NCBI GenBank assembly: GCA_910584235.1
Contig: CAJTZD010000007.1
Coordinates: 48,578 to 112,577, forward strand
DNA length: 64,000 bases
Reading direction: 5' to 3'
Source: an uncultured Acetatifactor sp.
GTDB taxonomy: Bacteria > Bacillota > Clostridia > Lachnospirales > Lachnospiraceae
Positions 34,548-42,349 of this stretch are shown piece by piece. Position 1 is the first letter of the stretch. Each line of letters starts with the position of its first letter. The translations under genes and the position numbers were made by a program. The notes under the pieces were generated by a model that was not told the origin of the DNA, made no database searches, and was given only the letters and a program-made list of their open reading frames with translations.

Positions 34548-36134
34548 TCAGCGATACAATACCGATGCGGCAATCCCGGAGACGTATTCCGTCAGAGGCC
34601 CCGGGAAAATCCCAAGCAGTACGGCCACCGCCGCCAAAACCCCCAAAGGCGCCAGCATGGCCGGGGCAGGCTCCCGGGCTCCGCCCGCCTCCGGGAGTGC
34701 GCCGTTCTCTTCGACGCCCGCCTCCAGGGATGCGCCGGCCTCTTCGACGCCCGTCCCCGGAAGCCCGCCGGCCTCTTCGACGCCCGTCCCCGGGAAGAAT
34801 CCTCTCATGGCCACCGGCAGCAGATACCCGGCGGTCAGCAGCGCGCTGACCAGCAGCACCGCAGGCCCCAGCCATGAAAAAATCCCCGCATCCGAATCCA
34901 GGGCCCCCTGGGCCAGATGCCATTTGCTGACAAAGCCCCCTGTGGGCGGAATCCCCACCAGCGTCAGGGCAAACAGCAGATAGCACCACATGGTCACCGG
35001 CATCCTCCTCCCGATTCCCGCCAGCTCCTGTGCCTTTGTATATCCAAAAGAGTACAGGAACACCCCGGCCGTGAGAAACAAGCCGCATTTCGCCGCCGCA
35101 TGCACCGCCACATGGAGCAGGGCCCCCGCAAAGGCCTCCGGCGTCAGGAGCGAAAGCCCGAACAGAATATAGGACACCTGGCTCACCGTGGAATAGGCCA
35201 GCCTCTTCTTGAAATTCCGCTCCCGGCAGGCCAGCATGGAGCCCGTGAACACCGTCAGCAGCGCTAACCCCATCCAGGCCTGCTGCACCCATGTGCCCCG
35301 CAGAAGCTCAGGCCCCACGATGTAGAACACCACCCGGATCACCGCCAGCACCCCGGACTTTACGATGACCGCGGACAGCACCGCGGAGGCCGGGGACGGC
35401 GCCACCGGATGAGCCGTGGGGAGCCAGGCGTGGAGGGGCACCATGCCGGCCTTTGCCCCGAAGCCCAGGAGGGCTGCGAACACCGCGATCAGCAGGATTC
35501 CCTCATGGCCCCGGGCCGCCGTCCCCAATGTGCCTCCCGGCGCAAACGTCAAAGAGCCGCTGTAACGGTGCAGCACAAAAACCGCGAACAGGCCCCCGTA
35601 CGCCCCGCAGAGGGAATAGAACAGGTACTTTAACGCCGCCATAACGGATTCCCGCCTGCCGCTGTGGAGCACCAGGGGCATGGACGCCAGCGTAGTCAGC
35701 TCATAGAACAGATACATGGTCACCAGATTCCCCGCAAAATCGGACGCCACCAGTATCCCGTACAATATCAAATAAAAGCCGAAAAAACGTTTCTCTTTCC
35801 CCTCCCGGCCCATGTAGACAAAGGCGAACAGCGCCGTCAAAAGCCACACCGCGCTGACCACTGTCACGAACAGCCTGCCCACGTCGTCCACCCGGAAGTA
35901 CACAGAAATCCCGTCCACCAGCGTAAACAGCACCAGCTCCCGCTCCCCTGTCCAGGCCGCCGCCAGGGCCAGAATCACCGATACCCCCAGCACAATGCCC
36001 ACATAGGCGCAAAGCCCTGGGCCGGCGGATCTCTCTTTCCCCGCCCCGGAAGCCCTCTCCCGAAAGGACGAAGCCAGCAGAACCCCGCCGCCGGCCACCG
36101 GCAGCGCCATCGGAATCAGCAACCATGCATCCAT
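34548..36134 (-). CDS. Antiporter-like membrane subunit 2 (MrpD/NuoM-like) with repeat insertion
   Basis: A 528-residue protein with the full NuoM-like set: Glu in MYLFYELTTLASMPLVL, Lys in GFGAKAGMVPLHAWLPTAHP, Lys in AVIVKSGVLAVIRV and Lys in GGFVSKWHLAQG. Near the C-terminus (about residues 440-490) a hydrophilic insert of roughly 11-residue repeats (EEAGGLPGTGV and variants) interrupts the last helices. It is encoded by 33-bp tandem repeats at about 34695-34800. The start has GGGAGGG 9 nt upstream. Confidence 0.87.
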   Translation of the reverse strand: MDAWLLIPMALPVAGGGVLLASSFRERASGAGKERSAGPGLCAYVGIVLGVSVILALAAAWTGERELVLFTLVDGISVYFRVDDVGRLFVTVVSAVWLLTALFAFVYMGREGKEKRFFGFYLILYGILVASDFAGNLVTMYLFYELTTLASMPLVLHSGRRESVMAALKYLFYSLCGAYGGLFAVFVLHRYSGSLTFAPGGTLGTAARGHEGILLIAVFAALLGFGAKAGMVPLHAWLPTAHPVAPSPASAVLSAVIVKSGVLAVIRVVFYIVGPELLRGTWVQQAWMGLALLTVFTGSMLACRERNFKKRLAYSTVSQVSYILFGLSLLTPEAFAGALLHVAVHAAAKCGLFLTAGVFLYSFGYTKAQELAGIGRRMPVTMWCYLLFALTLVGIPPTGGFVSKWHLAQGALDSDAGIFSWLGPAVLLVSALLTAGYLLPVAMRGFFPGTGVEEAGGLPGTGVEEAGASLEAGVEENGALPEAGGAREPAPAMLAPLGVLAAVAVLLGIFPGPLTEYVSGIAASVLYR

Positions 36135-36170
36135 CTAAATATCCCTCCCGACAAAGGCCTCCAGGCCCCG

Positions 36171-37778
36171 CTACTCAAACATCTCAATGCCGCCCTGAAT
36201 CAGCCGGACAATCGGATCCGAGTTCAATCCCAGAATCAGATTCAGCAGGATAAAACACACCAGCGCCGCTGCCTTGGCCGGCTCCTCCAGGAGGCGTACC
36301 GTCCTGCCCGTCTCTTTCGGCAGAATTTCCGCCTCCGCGACTTCTATCGCGGATACGGCTCCAATTCCCCCCCTGCTCTGCCTGCCGGTTCCACCGCTCC
36401 CCGGATTCTCGCCCTCCCGGCCCGGTTCAACGGGCCTTATGGTGTAGATCCGGATCACCGTCTTCATGAAATACACGGCGTTCAGAATCGTACTCACCGC
36501 CAGGGCGATTACCGTGGGGAGCATTTTATGGGCATGTCCCACCGCCGCCCGGGCAAACAGCAGCTTAGAGATGAATCCCGAGAACACGGGCATACCCACC
36601 ATGGACAGAGAGCCCACCGTGAACGCCACCCCCGCCAGCCTGTTGCGAAATCCCGCTCCGGTGATGTCCCCGTATCTGTCGCTTCCGCCGGAGGCCTGGG
36701 CAAGCCCCGCCGCGGCCACGAACAGCAGTGACTTGGTGGCGGCATGGGACAGCACATGGTAGAGGCTTGCGATGGCGCCCGCATCCGTGGCCAGCCCCAG
36801 CCCCATGTAGATATATCCGATCTGCGCCACGGAGGAATAGGCGATCATCCTCTTAAGGTTCTCCTCCTTGATGGCGCTCAGGGAGCCCATGATCATCCCG
36901 GCAATGCCGAACACGAACAGCACGTTCACCACCTTGCTCTCCCTGACCGCCTGAATGCCCACCACCCTGTAGAAAATCTTGATCAGCAGGAAGATATACC
37001 CCTTTGACACCAGCGAGGACAGAATGGCCGAGGAGGACAGGGTGGAATATCCGTAGGCGTCCGGGAGCCATGCGTGGAAAGGATACAGGGCGCTCTTGAT
37101 GGCCAGCCCCACGGACATAAGCCCCAGAGCCACCATCAGGGAGATGTGGTACCGTCCCGTGGCCGTGATCACCTGCACCTGTTCCTTGATATTGCTCATG
37201 AGCAAATGCCCCGTCACGGCGTACAGATGGCAGATGCCCAAAAGCAGAAGCCCCGAGCCCAAAAGGCTCATGATCATGTACCGGGTAGCCGCCTCAAAAG
37301 TCCGGCCCGTCTGCCGGATCATGATCAGCCCGCAGGCGGATATGGTATTGATCTCCACGAACACATAGGCAGTGAACAGATCGTTGGTATAGATCAGCGC
37401 AAGCAGCGAGCACAGCAGGAGGTTCACCATCACATAGTACAGATTCTGCTTGCCCTCCTCGATCTGGGCCGCCCGCTCCCGGATCCCGCCCAGCATACAC
37501 AGCAGCATGACAGCGCAGAAAAAGCAGGCCATGAATGCCTCCAGGGTTCCCACCCGGATCTCATTGCCCCAGGGCGCGGAGAAATGTCCCATCCGGTACA
37601 CATAGGGCTGCCCGGCGGAGACGTGTTTCAGAACAAATGCGGACATGATTCCGATTACCGCAATCACCGCCGTATTCACCCGTCTGGCCCATTTTCCGTC
37701 CAGAACAGAGCACAGGGGCCCGGAGAACAGCGACAGGAGAATGGACATGAAAGGGAAATTCTGTACGAAAGCCATCAT
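36171..37778 (-). CDS. Antiporter-like membrane subunit 1 (MrpD/NuoN-like)
   Basis: A 535-residue membrane protein of the NuoL/M/N/MrpA/D family. Conserved charged residues are Glu in YVFVEINTISACGL, Lys in LAIKSALYPFHAWLPDAYG, Lys in LLIKIFYRVVG and Lys in FSGFISKLLFARAA. The ATG at 37778 overlaps the mrpC stop by 4 nt (translational coupling). A hydrophilic Gly-rich loop at about 450-480 precedes the final helix. In Mrp systems such a subunit forms the D-type antiporter channel. Confidence 0.88.
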   Translation of the reverse strand: MMAFVQNFPFMSILLSLFSGPLCSVLDGKWARRVNTAVIAVIGIMSAFVLKHVSAGQPYVYRMGHFSAPWGNEIRVGTLEAFMACFFCAVMLLCMLGGIRERAAQIEEGKQNLYYVMVNLLLCSLLALIYTNDLFTAYVFVEINTISACGLIMIRQTGRTFEAATRYMIMSLLGSGLLLLGICHLYAVTGHLLMSNIKEQVQVITATGRYHISLMVALGLMSVGLAIKSALYPFHAWLPDAYGYSTLSSSAILSSLVSKGYIFLLIKIFYRVVGIQAVRESKVVNVLFVFGIAGMIMGSLSAIKEENLKRMIAYSSVAQIGYIYMGLGLATDAGAIASLYHVLSHAATKSLLFVAAAGLAQASGGSDRYGDITGAGFRNRLAGVAFTVGSLSMVGMPVFSGFISKLLFARAAVGHAHKMLPTVIALAVSTILNAVYFMKTVIRIYTIRPVEPGREGENPGSGGTGRQSRGGIGAVSAIEVAEAEILPKETGRTVRLLEEPAKAAALVCFILLNLILGLNSDPIVRLIQGGIEMFE

Positions 37779-38152
37779 TTCCCCTCCCTCTTCAGCCGGG
37801 TGGTGATTTCGTCCAGGTCCAGCGTGTGGTATCTGCGGTAGAGCCGGATGGTCAGGGACAGCATCAGGGCCGTCACGGACACGGACACCACGATACCGGT
37901 CAGCACCAGCCCGCTGGGGATGGGATTGATATAGGCCTCCGCTCTTGTGACGCCGTCCACCACCACAGGCGCTTTTCTGCCCGAGATATAGCCTTTCAGG
38001 GCCAGGAACAGATAGACCGCCGTGTCCATGATGTTCAGCCCTATGATTTTCTTGATCAGGTTCTTCTGCAGGAGCAGATTGGAGAAGCCGATGCCGAAGA
38101 GAATCATGGCCACGGCCTCCTCGTAATTATTCAGTAAATATTCCCAATGCAT
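37775..38152 (-). CDS. mrpC: Mrp antiporter subunit C (NuoK-like)
   Basis: The 125-residue protein has three membrane helices in the NuoK/MrpC arrangement: AMILFGIGFSNLLLQKN, KKIIGLNIMDTAVYLFLAL and PSGLVLTGIVVSVSVTALML. Small subunits of this type link the antiporter-like modules and carry a Glu or Asp in the ion path. The start has GAGGAGG about 8 nt upstream. It is coupled by a 4-nt overlap to the following antiporter-like gene, matching the C-D order of Mrp operons. Confidence 0.9.
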   Translation of the reverse strand: MHWEYLLNNYEEAVAMILFGIGFSNLLLQKNLIKKIIGLNIMDTAVYLFLALKGYISGRKAPVVVDGVTRAEAYINPIPSGLVLTGIVVSVSVTALMLSLTIRLYRRYHTLDLDEITTRLKREGK

Positions 38153-38166
38153 GGATTGACGCCTCC

Positions 38167-39129
38167 TCAGTAACCGCCCTTGCGGAACATGACATAAAAG
38201 GTATACATGGTGCCTGCCACCACCACGCCCACACAGATGTTCAGGACCAGAATCAGTCCGCTGCTCAGGATCGCTCCCGGCGTTCCTAACGGAATGACGC
38301 TCTCGATGTGGTTTGCGCCCGTGTAGAAAGAATAGCTCTTGGCAAGGCTGTAACAGGCCAGCGCGCAGAAGCTGGTCCTGCGGTAGGTCCTGGCCGTGAA
38401 GAACCGCTCCGTCTTGGCAAAGCCGAAAGCGTTCAGGTACAGAATCAGTCCCGCGCCGATCACAGCGCCGCCGGAGAACCCGCCCCCGGGTCCCAGATGC
38501 CCGGCCAGGATGATGTAGATGCCGAAGAGCAGTATGGGCGGCACCAGGACTCTGGCCGCGGTCTGCAGGATCACATCGTCCTTTGGCTCGTAGAGTCTGT
38601 CATTGTCCCGGCCCTCTCTCTGCTCCTCCTCTCCGTCCCTGCGCAGCAGGATCAGCACCGTACAGGTGGCAATGAACAGCACATGGGACTCCCCCAGGGT
38701 GTCAAAGGCACGGTAATCCAGGATCATGCCCGTGACGATATTCACGGCCCCGGTCTCCTCCAAGCCCTCTTCGATATAGCGCTGCGCCACCTCATTGTTC
38801 ACCGGATTCTCCCCGCGGCCGAAAGCCGGCAGATCCGACACTGCCGCCAGCAGCATGACCACCAGGAAGATACAGAACAGGATGCTGAACACTCTGTATA
38901 CCCTGTTGAAGATTCGCATCTCAAAATTGTGCTCCAAATCGTAGACCCTTGCTCTCAGGTTTTCCTCGTCCCGCTCCCTGCGCGCTCTCTCCTCTCCGCT
39001 CTCTGGAGGCGCCTCCTGCCTGTGCATCTCCACCTGGCCCAGAAAGGGATCTTTCGTGCCCTCCAGCCATGTTTTAAATCGATAGGAGAAAGTCTTCCTA
39101 TACCTTTCCTCAGGCACTTTCCTGCTCAT
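38167..39129 (-). CDS. MbhE/MrpB-like fusion subunit
   Basis: A 320-residue protein in three parts. A charged cytosolic N-terminus runs to about residue 75, including a Glu/Arg-rich helix. An MbhE-like segment follows (about 80-175, with GAVNIVTGMILDYRAFDT). An MrpB/MbhF-like membrane domain ends the protein (about 200-320, with GIYIILAGHLGPGGGFSGG and GAILSSGLILVLNICVG). In typical Mrp, the E-like part belongs to the C-terminus of MrpA and B is separate; here they are one polypeptide. The start at 39129 has AGGAGGAG about 5 nt upstream and overlaps the previous gene by 20 nt. Confidence 0.85.
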   Translation of the reverse strand: MSRKVPEERYRKTFSYRFKTWLEGTKDPFLGQVEMHRQEAPPESGEERARRERDEENLRARVYDLEHNFEMRIFNRVYRVFSILFCIFLVVMLLAAVSDLPAFGRGENPVNNEVAQRYIEEGLEETGAVNIVTGMILDYRAFDTLGESHVLFIATCTVLILLRRDGEEEQREGRDNDRLYEPKDDVILQTAARVLVPPILLFGIYIILAGHLGPGGGFSGGAVIGAGLILYLNAFGFAKTERFFTARTYRRTSFCALACYSLAKSYSFYTGANHIESVIPLGTPGAILSSGLILVLNICVGVVVAGTMYTFYVMFRKGGY

Positions 39130-39391
39130 CCGTCTCCTCCTGCGCGCTTTCCTTTTTGATGATCGCATCTATCTTCTTCAGGGTCACCAAAAACAGGACC
39201 GTAGTCACCCCCGCCCCCACTGCGGCCTCCGTGATGGCCAGATCCGGAGACTCCAGCAGCACCCAGATAATGGACATCACCAGGCTGTAGGACATGAAGA
39301 TTAGTATGGTGTTCAAAAGCTTCTTAGACAGGCTGGCCGCAATGGCGCAGACTACCAGAAATCCTAACAATATACAGGTAAATACAGTCAA
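39110..39391 (-). CDS. MbhD-like (DUF4040) subunit, split-off MrpA piece
   Basis: A 93-residue protein with three hydrophobic segments and the MbhD/MrpA-C signature ESPDLAITEAAVGAGVTTVL, the part of MrpA related to NuoJ. Start is a TTG at 39391 with AAAGGAGG about 8 nt upstream; no ATG fits. Its last 20 nt overlap the next gene, so translation is coupled. In Na+/H+ Mrp antiporters this domain is fused to the large MrpA; the separate gene matches membrane-bound hydrogenase-type (Mbh) organisation. Confidence 0.87.
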   Translation of the reverse strand: MTVFTCILLGFLVVCAIAASLSKKLLNTILIFMSYSLVMSIIWVLLESPDLAITEAAVGAGVTTVLFLVTLKKIDAIIKKESAQEETDEQESA

Positions 39392-39459
39392 TTTTTCAGC
39401 CTCCTTTGCCCTTTTTCTTACGCTTTCCGGGCAGTGATTTCCGGCTCACAGCCGGCGCG

Positions 39460-39996
39460 TCATCTCTGTTGTCTGTCGGCGGAACCTTGCTCTCTGGGCC
39501 CCTCCGAATTCCTCCCGGCCATTGCCCCGCTCCCGGACTCATGGCTCCCAGGCATCTCTGCCCTGCTTTCGGAACCGCCATCCCCCGCCGGTTCCCTGCC
39601 GTTCTCAGGGACGACCCCCATTCCGGGCGCAGCCCCCATTCCGGGCGCAGCCCCCATTCCGGGGGCGTCCAGCCGCATCACCCGGTAGTGCTTTCCGCTC
39701 TCCTCGTTGGTGCTGACCTCCAGCCTGGCGATCAGGTGGGAGGACACCGGGGAGGAAAACCACAGGAACACGATGACCAGAAGCAGCTTCAGGGAGGTGA
39801 ATGTAAGCCCGCTCATGACGATCAGCCCCAACAGCGCGAAGCCGATGCCCAGTGTGTCCCCGATAGCCGCCGCGTGCATCCGGTTCAGCACATATCGGAA
39901 CCGGAACACGCCGATGATTTCTATGATAAAGGTTCCCAGCCCGCACAAAAGCAGTCCGCCGCCGATCAGGAACCTGATCCACTCCAGCACAACCAT
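39460..39996 (-). CDS. mrpG: Mrp antiporter subunit G with repeat-bearing C-terminal tail
   Basis: Residues 1-110 are a standard MrpG: three membrane helices with GVFRFRYVLNRMHAAAIGDT and FTSLKLLLVIVFLWFSSPVS. The remaining 65 or so residues form a hydrophilic Gly/Pro/Ser/Glu-rich tail. It contains PGMGAA twice and a third partial PGMG copy, encoded by 18-bp tandem repeats at about 39614-39668. Normal MrpG proteins are about 110-125 residues, so the tail is an addition, presumably disordered and cytosolic. The start has AGGAGG 8 nt upstream. Confidence 0.88.
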   Translation of the reverse strand: MVVLEWIRFLIGGGLLLCGLGTFIIEIIGVFRFRYVLNRMHAAAIGDTLGIGFALLGLIVMSGLTFTSLKLLLVIVFLWFSSPVSSHLIARLEVSTNEESGKHYRVMRLDAPGMGAAPGMGAAPGMGVVPENGREPAGDGGSESRAEMPGSHESGSGAMAGRNSEGPREQGSADRQQR

Positions 39997-40219
39997 GCTA
40001 CATCCTCCTATCCCTCTTAATCACTTCTCGGAATCTTTAGCCCTCTTTTTAAAAGGCTTTCAGACCCCTATTGCAAAAAAACACCCTCTTTTTTGCAAAA
40101 AACCTTGCCGAATCCCCAAAAATTTGCGGCGAAGCCGATTAACTGTCTTAGCCCCGGCACATAGCATAAAGCTCTCCGCCAATACCAATCCCTGCAAATC
40201 CTGCGGCCACACGGCTTTG
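39997..40219. other. Gap between mrpF and mrpG
   Basis: No gene. An AT-rich palindrome TTGCAAAAAA/TTTTTTGCAA (about 40072-40099) could form a hairpin in the operon mRNA. Otherwise nothing recognised. Confidence 0.4.
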
Positions 40220-40618
40220 TTACTCGCAGCCCCCAGAGTCCTCTTTTATGGCAGTACCTATTGCATCCTCCCCGGGCCCCTTTTCTACTACAAAATCATC
40301 ATCTTTCTCTTCTTTCCGCTTCCCCTCCAGGTACACGCCCATGTAGACTTTCACCAGCACGATCACCGCCAGAAAGCTGATCATGGCATAGATCAGGCAG
40401 ATATCCGCCAGATACCCCTCCTCCAGCATCAGCGCCAGAATGGCGATCATGACGATGACCATGGTGCCTGTCATATTCACGGACACGATCCTGTCTGCTA
40501 CCCTGGGCCCGATGATGGCCCGCACCAGGCACAGTACCACCAGCACCGCCAGCACGATGAGCGCTCCTGTGAAAAATATGTCATAGGCCTTTTCCAGGCC
40601 CTCAATTCCTCTTCCCAT
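40220..40618 (-). CDS. mrpF: Mrp antiporter subunit F
   Basis: The 132-residue protein has three membrane helices and the MrpF signature RAIIGPRVADRIVSVNMTGT, followed by LADICLIYAMISFLAVI. It is extended by about 40 acidic and charged residues at the C-terminus compared with typical 90-residue MrpF. The start has GAAAGGA about 9 nt upstream. It is the second gene of the operon, after mrpE, and contributes to the membrane scaffold of the antiporter complex. Confidence 0.92.
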   Translation of the reverse strand: MGRGIEGLEKAYDIFFTGALIVLAVLVVLCLVRAIIGPRVADRIVSVNMTGTMVIVMIAILALMLEEGYLADICLIYAMISFLAVIVLVKVYMGVYLEGKRKEEKDDDFVVEKGPGEDAIGTAIKEDSGGCE

Positions 40619-40730
40619 TCCTGTCCTTTCTCCCGCCTGATATCACAGTTCCCGCCCGTCCCCGGGGCTCCCCATATCTCCGGAAACATTCCGTTTCTCT
40701 ATACAATATATAATGGCTGATTCCGGCATC

Positions 40731-41195
40731 TTATAGGGTTTCCTCAAATTTCCTGATATATGCCACGAATGCGCTCTCCTGAATCCCCTCCGCCATGGAC
40801 TCGTCCAGGCAGTGTACCGTGTACTCGCAAGTCTCCAATGTCACCGTGATGGTCCCCGGGGTCAGGGTGATGGTATTGGCCAGCAGGGCCTTGCCCGCCT
40901 GGGACTTTAAGTCCGTGCAAAAACTCACCAGCGCGGGTTCTATCTCTTCCCGCTGGGTCAGTATCATACGCATGGCGCTCACATTGGCCTTGACGATTTC
41001 CGTGACCAGCAGACGGCAGTATCTCGGGAACAGGAAGATACTTCTGTAGACCTTTCGTTCCCTGGCCAGGCTGTATTCCATGAATCTGCAGGAAAAGGCA
41101 AGCAGCGCTCCTGCGATTACCAGGCCCAGCAGGCATATCTCCAGGGTGACCCTGCCGTTGAAAATCACCCACAACAGAAAATAGAGCAAAAACAT
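40731..41195 (-). CDS. mrpE: Mrp antiporter subunit E, first gene of the operon
   Basis: The 154-residue protein has an N-terminal membrane hairpin (LLYFLLWVIFNGRVTLEICLL region) and the MrpE core RYCRLLVTEIVKANVSAMRM. Next comes NTITLTPGTITVTLE, a hallmark of the family, and then VHCLDE. Its exact role in the complex is unsettled, though it is needed for activity in Bacillus. The start has GGGAGG about 8 nt upstream. It is preceded by a long leader and a perfect consensus promoter at 41549-41577; a second, weaker -10 (TAAAAT) lies at 41220-41225. Confidence 0.92.
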   Translation of the reverse strand: MFLLYFLLWVIFNGRVTLEICLLGLVIAGALLAFSCRFMEYSLARERKVYRSIFLFPRYCRLLVTEIVKANVSAMRMILTQREEIEPALVSFCTDLKSQAGKALLANTITLTPGTITVTLETCEYTVHCLDESMAEGIQESAFVAYIRKFEETL

Positions 41196-41542
41196 AGCAC
41201 ACCTCCCTACAAGTGTACTATTTTAGCACAATCTGGTTGTAAGTAAAGAGTTTTTTGACAACAAATCTCCGGACAACGAAGAAGCGCATTGATTATCTAT
41301 GTAATCAACACGCTTCTTCATGTCTGTTCGCTGTCCAATGGACTGCCCTCCTTATGAAGTTTTCAGGTCCGCATTTACTTCCATTTCTACCTCTGTGCCT
41401 TTCCGTTCTCCCCCATCTCTGGTATATTACAATCTTTTGAACCTTTCGGCAGGGGATGGATATGACAGACACATTTTATTCAGCTTTACAACTTAGTATA
41501 TTAAGTTGTATTTTATGGAAGTTATGTTTTCCTCTTTATTGT
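41196..41542 (-). promoter_or_regulatory. Long structured leader of the Mrp-like operon
   Basis: About 345 nt separate the predicted start of transcription (near 41542) from mrpE. It contains the dyad ACAACTTA/TAAGTTGT (41488-41509). It also contains a 9+7-bp interrupted inverted repeat (41278-41319) and two ribosome-site-like motifs with tiny frames (10 and 32 codons) that I cannot support as genes. It could hold a cation-responsive element, but I recognise no known riboswitch. Confidence 0.45.
41278..41319. repeat. Inverted repeat in the mrp leader
   Basis: GAAGAAGCG-CA-TTGATTA, loop TCTATG, TAATCAA-CA-CGCTTCTTC: two perfect stems of 7 and 9 bp separated by a symmetric CA/CA internal loop. 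No T-run follows in the operon direction. Confidence 0.85.
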
Positions 41543-41548
41543 AAATTC

Positions 41549-41577
41549 ATTATAATACGCGTCCGCCCATTTGTCAA
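41549..41577 (-). promoter_or_regulatory. Perfect consensus promoter of the Mrp-like operon
   Basis: In minus orientation: TTGACA (41572-41577), exactly 17 nt, TATAAT (41549-41554). Confidence 0.85.
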
Positions 41578-41704
41578 TGCTTTTTTGTATTATTTTTCAA
41601 AATTTTTTATTACTTTATTTTTGAGATATAATTGTCAGAATATTCCGTCAATTATATATTCTCAAACCTCCGTCATATCCGTTCCGAAAGCTTGCTGTCA
41701 ATCA

Positions 41705-42190
41705 TTATATGACTTCAATCCGCTCGAAATACTTTATCAGGATACCCGCGCAGTTCTCAATGCCGAACTGGGAAGTGTCAAGGATCATATGGTAGTTGTT
41801 CACATCTCCCCAGACCTTTCCGGCATGTTTATAATAATATTCGCTGCGTGCCTTATCGTTCTCCTCCAGCATGGCCTTTGCCTCTTCATAGGGCAGGGCT
41901 TTCAGCTTCATGACCCGCCGGATGCGGTCTTCCTTGTCGGCACAGACATAGATATTAAACACATTTCCCTGATCCCGCAGGATTTCCGAGGCGCAGCGCC
42001 CTAAAATAATGCAGGAATGGGACGCAAGCTCTTTGATCAGCTCTGTCTCGTCCGCATAGCTGCAGCCCTCCAGCTCATGCTCTATGTATGCCTTGTCATA
42101 CACCGGAATGCCCAGTTTCTCAGACAATTCCGCCGCGATTGCGCTGGCACCGGTTCCAAACCTCCGACTCATGGTAATCACCAGATTCAT
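41705..42190 (-). CDS. Cytidylate kinase-like family protein
   Basis: The 161-residue protein has an N-terminal nucleotide-binding region (LVITMSRRFGTGASAIAAEL), GIPVYDKAYIEHELE and SCIILGRCASEIL. It resembles the PF13189 cytidylate kinase-like family common in Clostridia. The loop lacks the usual GKS ending (TGAS), so true kinase activity is uncertain. The start at 42190 has GGGAGG 7 nt upstream; the longer frame adds 27 residues without a ribosome site. It is a single gene whose promoter was not identified. Confidence 0.75.
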   Translation of the reverse strand: MNLVITMSRRFGTGASAIAAELSEKLGIPVYDKAYIEHELEGCSYADETELIKELASHSCIILGRCASEILRDQGNVFNIYVCADKEDRIRRVMKLKALPYEEAKAMLEENDKARSEYYYKHAGKVWGDVNNYHMILDTSQFGIENCAGILIKYFERIEVI

Positions 42191-42349
42191 ACTCGTTCCT
42201 CCCCATTGGCCGCTTTCTGCCTTATAATCAAGACCGAAAAAATATAGCTGACGATCCGAAAACAACTGCAAATCTATTCCATGTGCTGAATAAATTAAGG
42301 AGATTATACCACATCCCCCAATCGGTTACAACCCCGACGCAAAACCAAG

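Noticed and set aside
32762..34849. Plus-strand open frame of 695 codons
   Set aside because: It lies opposite three antiporter-like genes. High GC and biased codons of transporter genes create long antisense frames; the product is His/Pro/Arg/Gln-rich and not protein-like.
41456..42004. Plus-strand frame of 182 codons
   Set aside because: Its first half is an AT-rich regulatory region with the mrp promoter; its second half is antisense to the cytidylate kinase-like gene.
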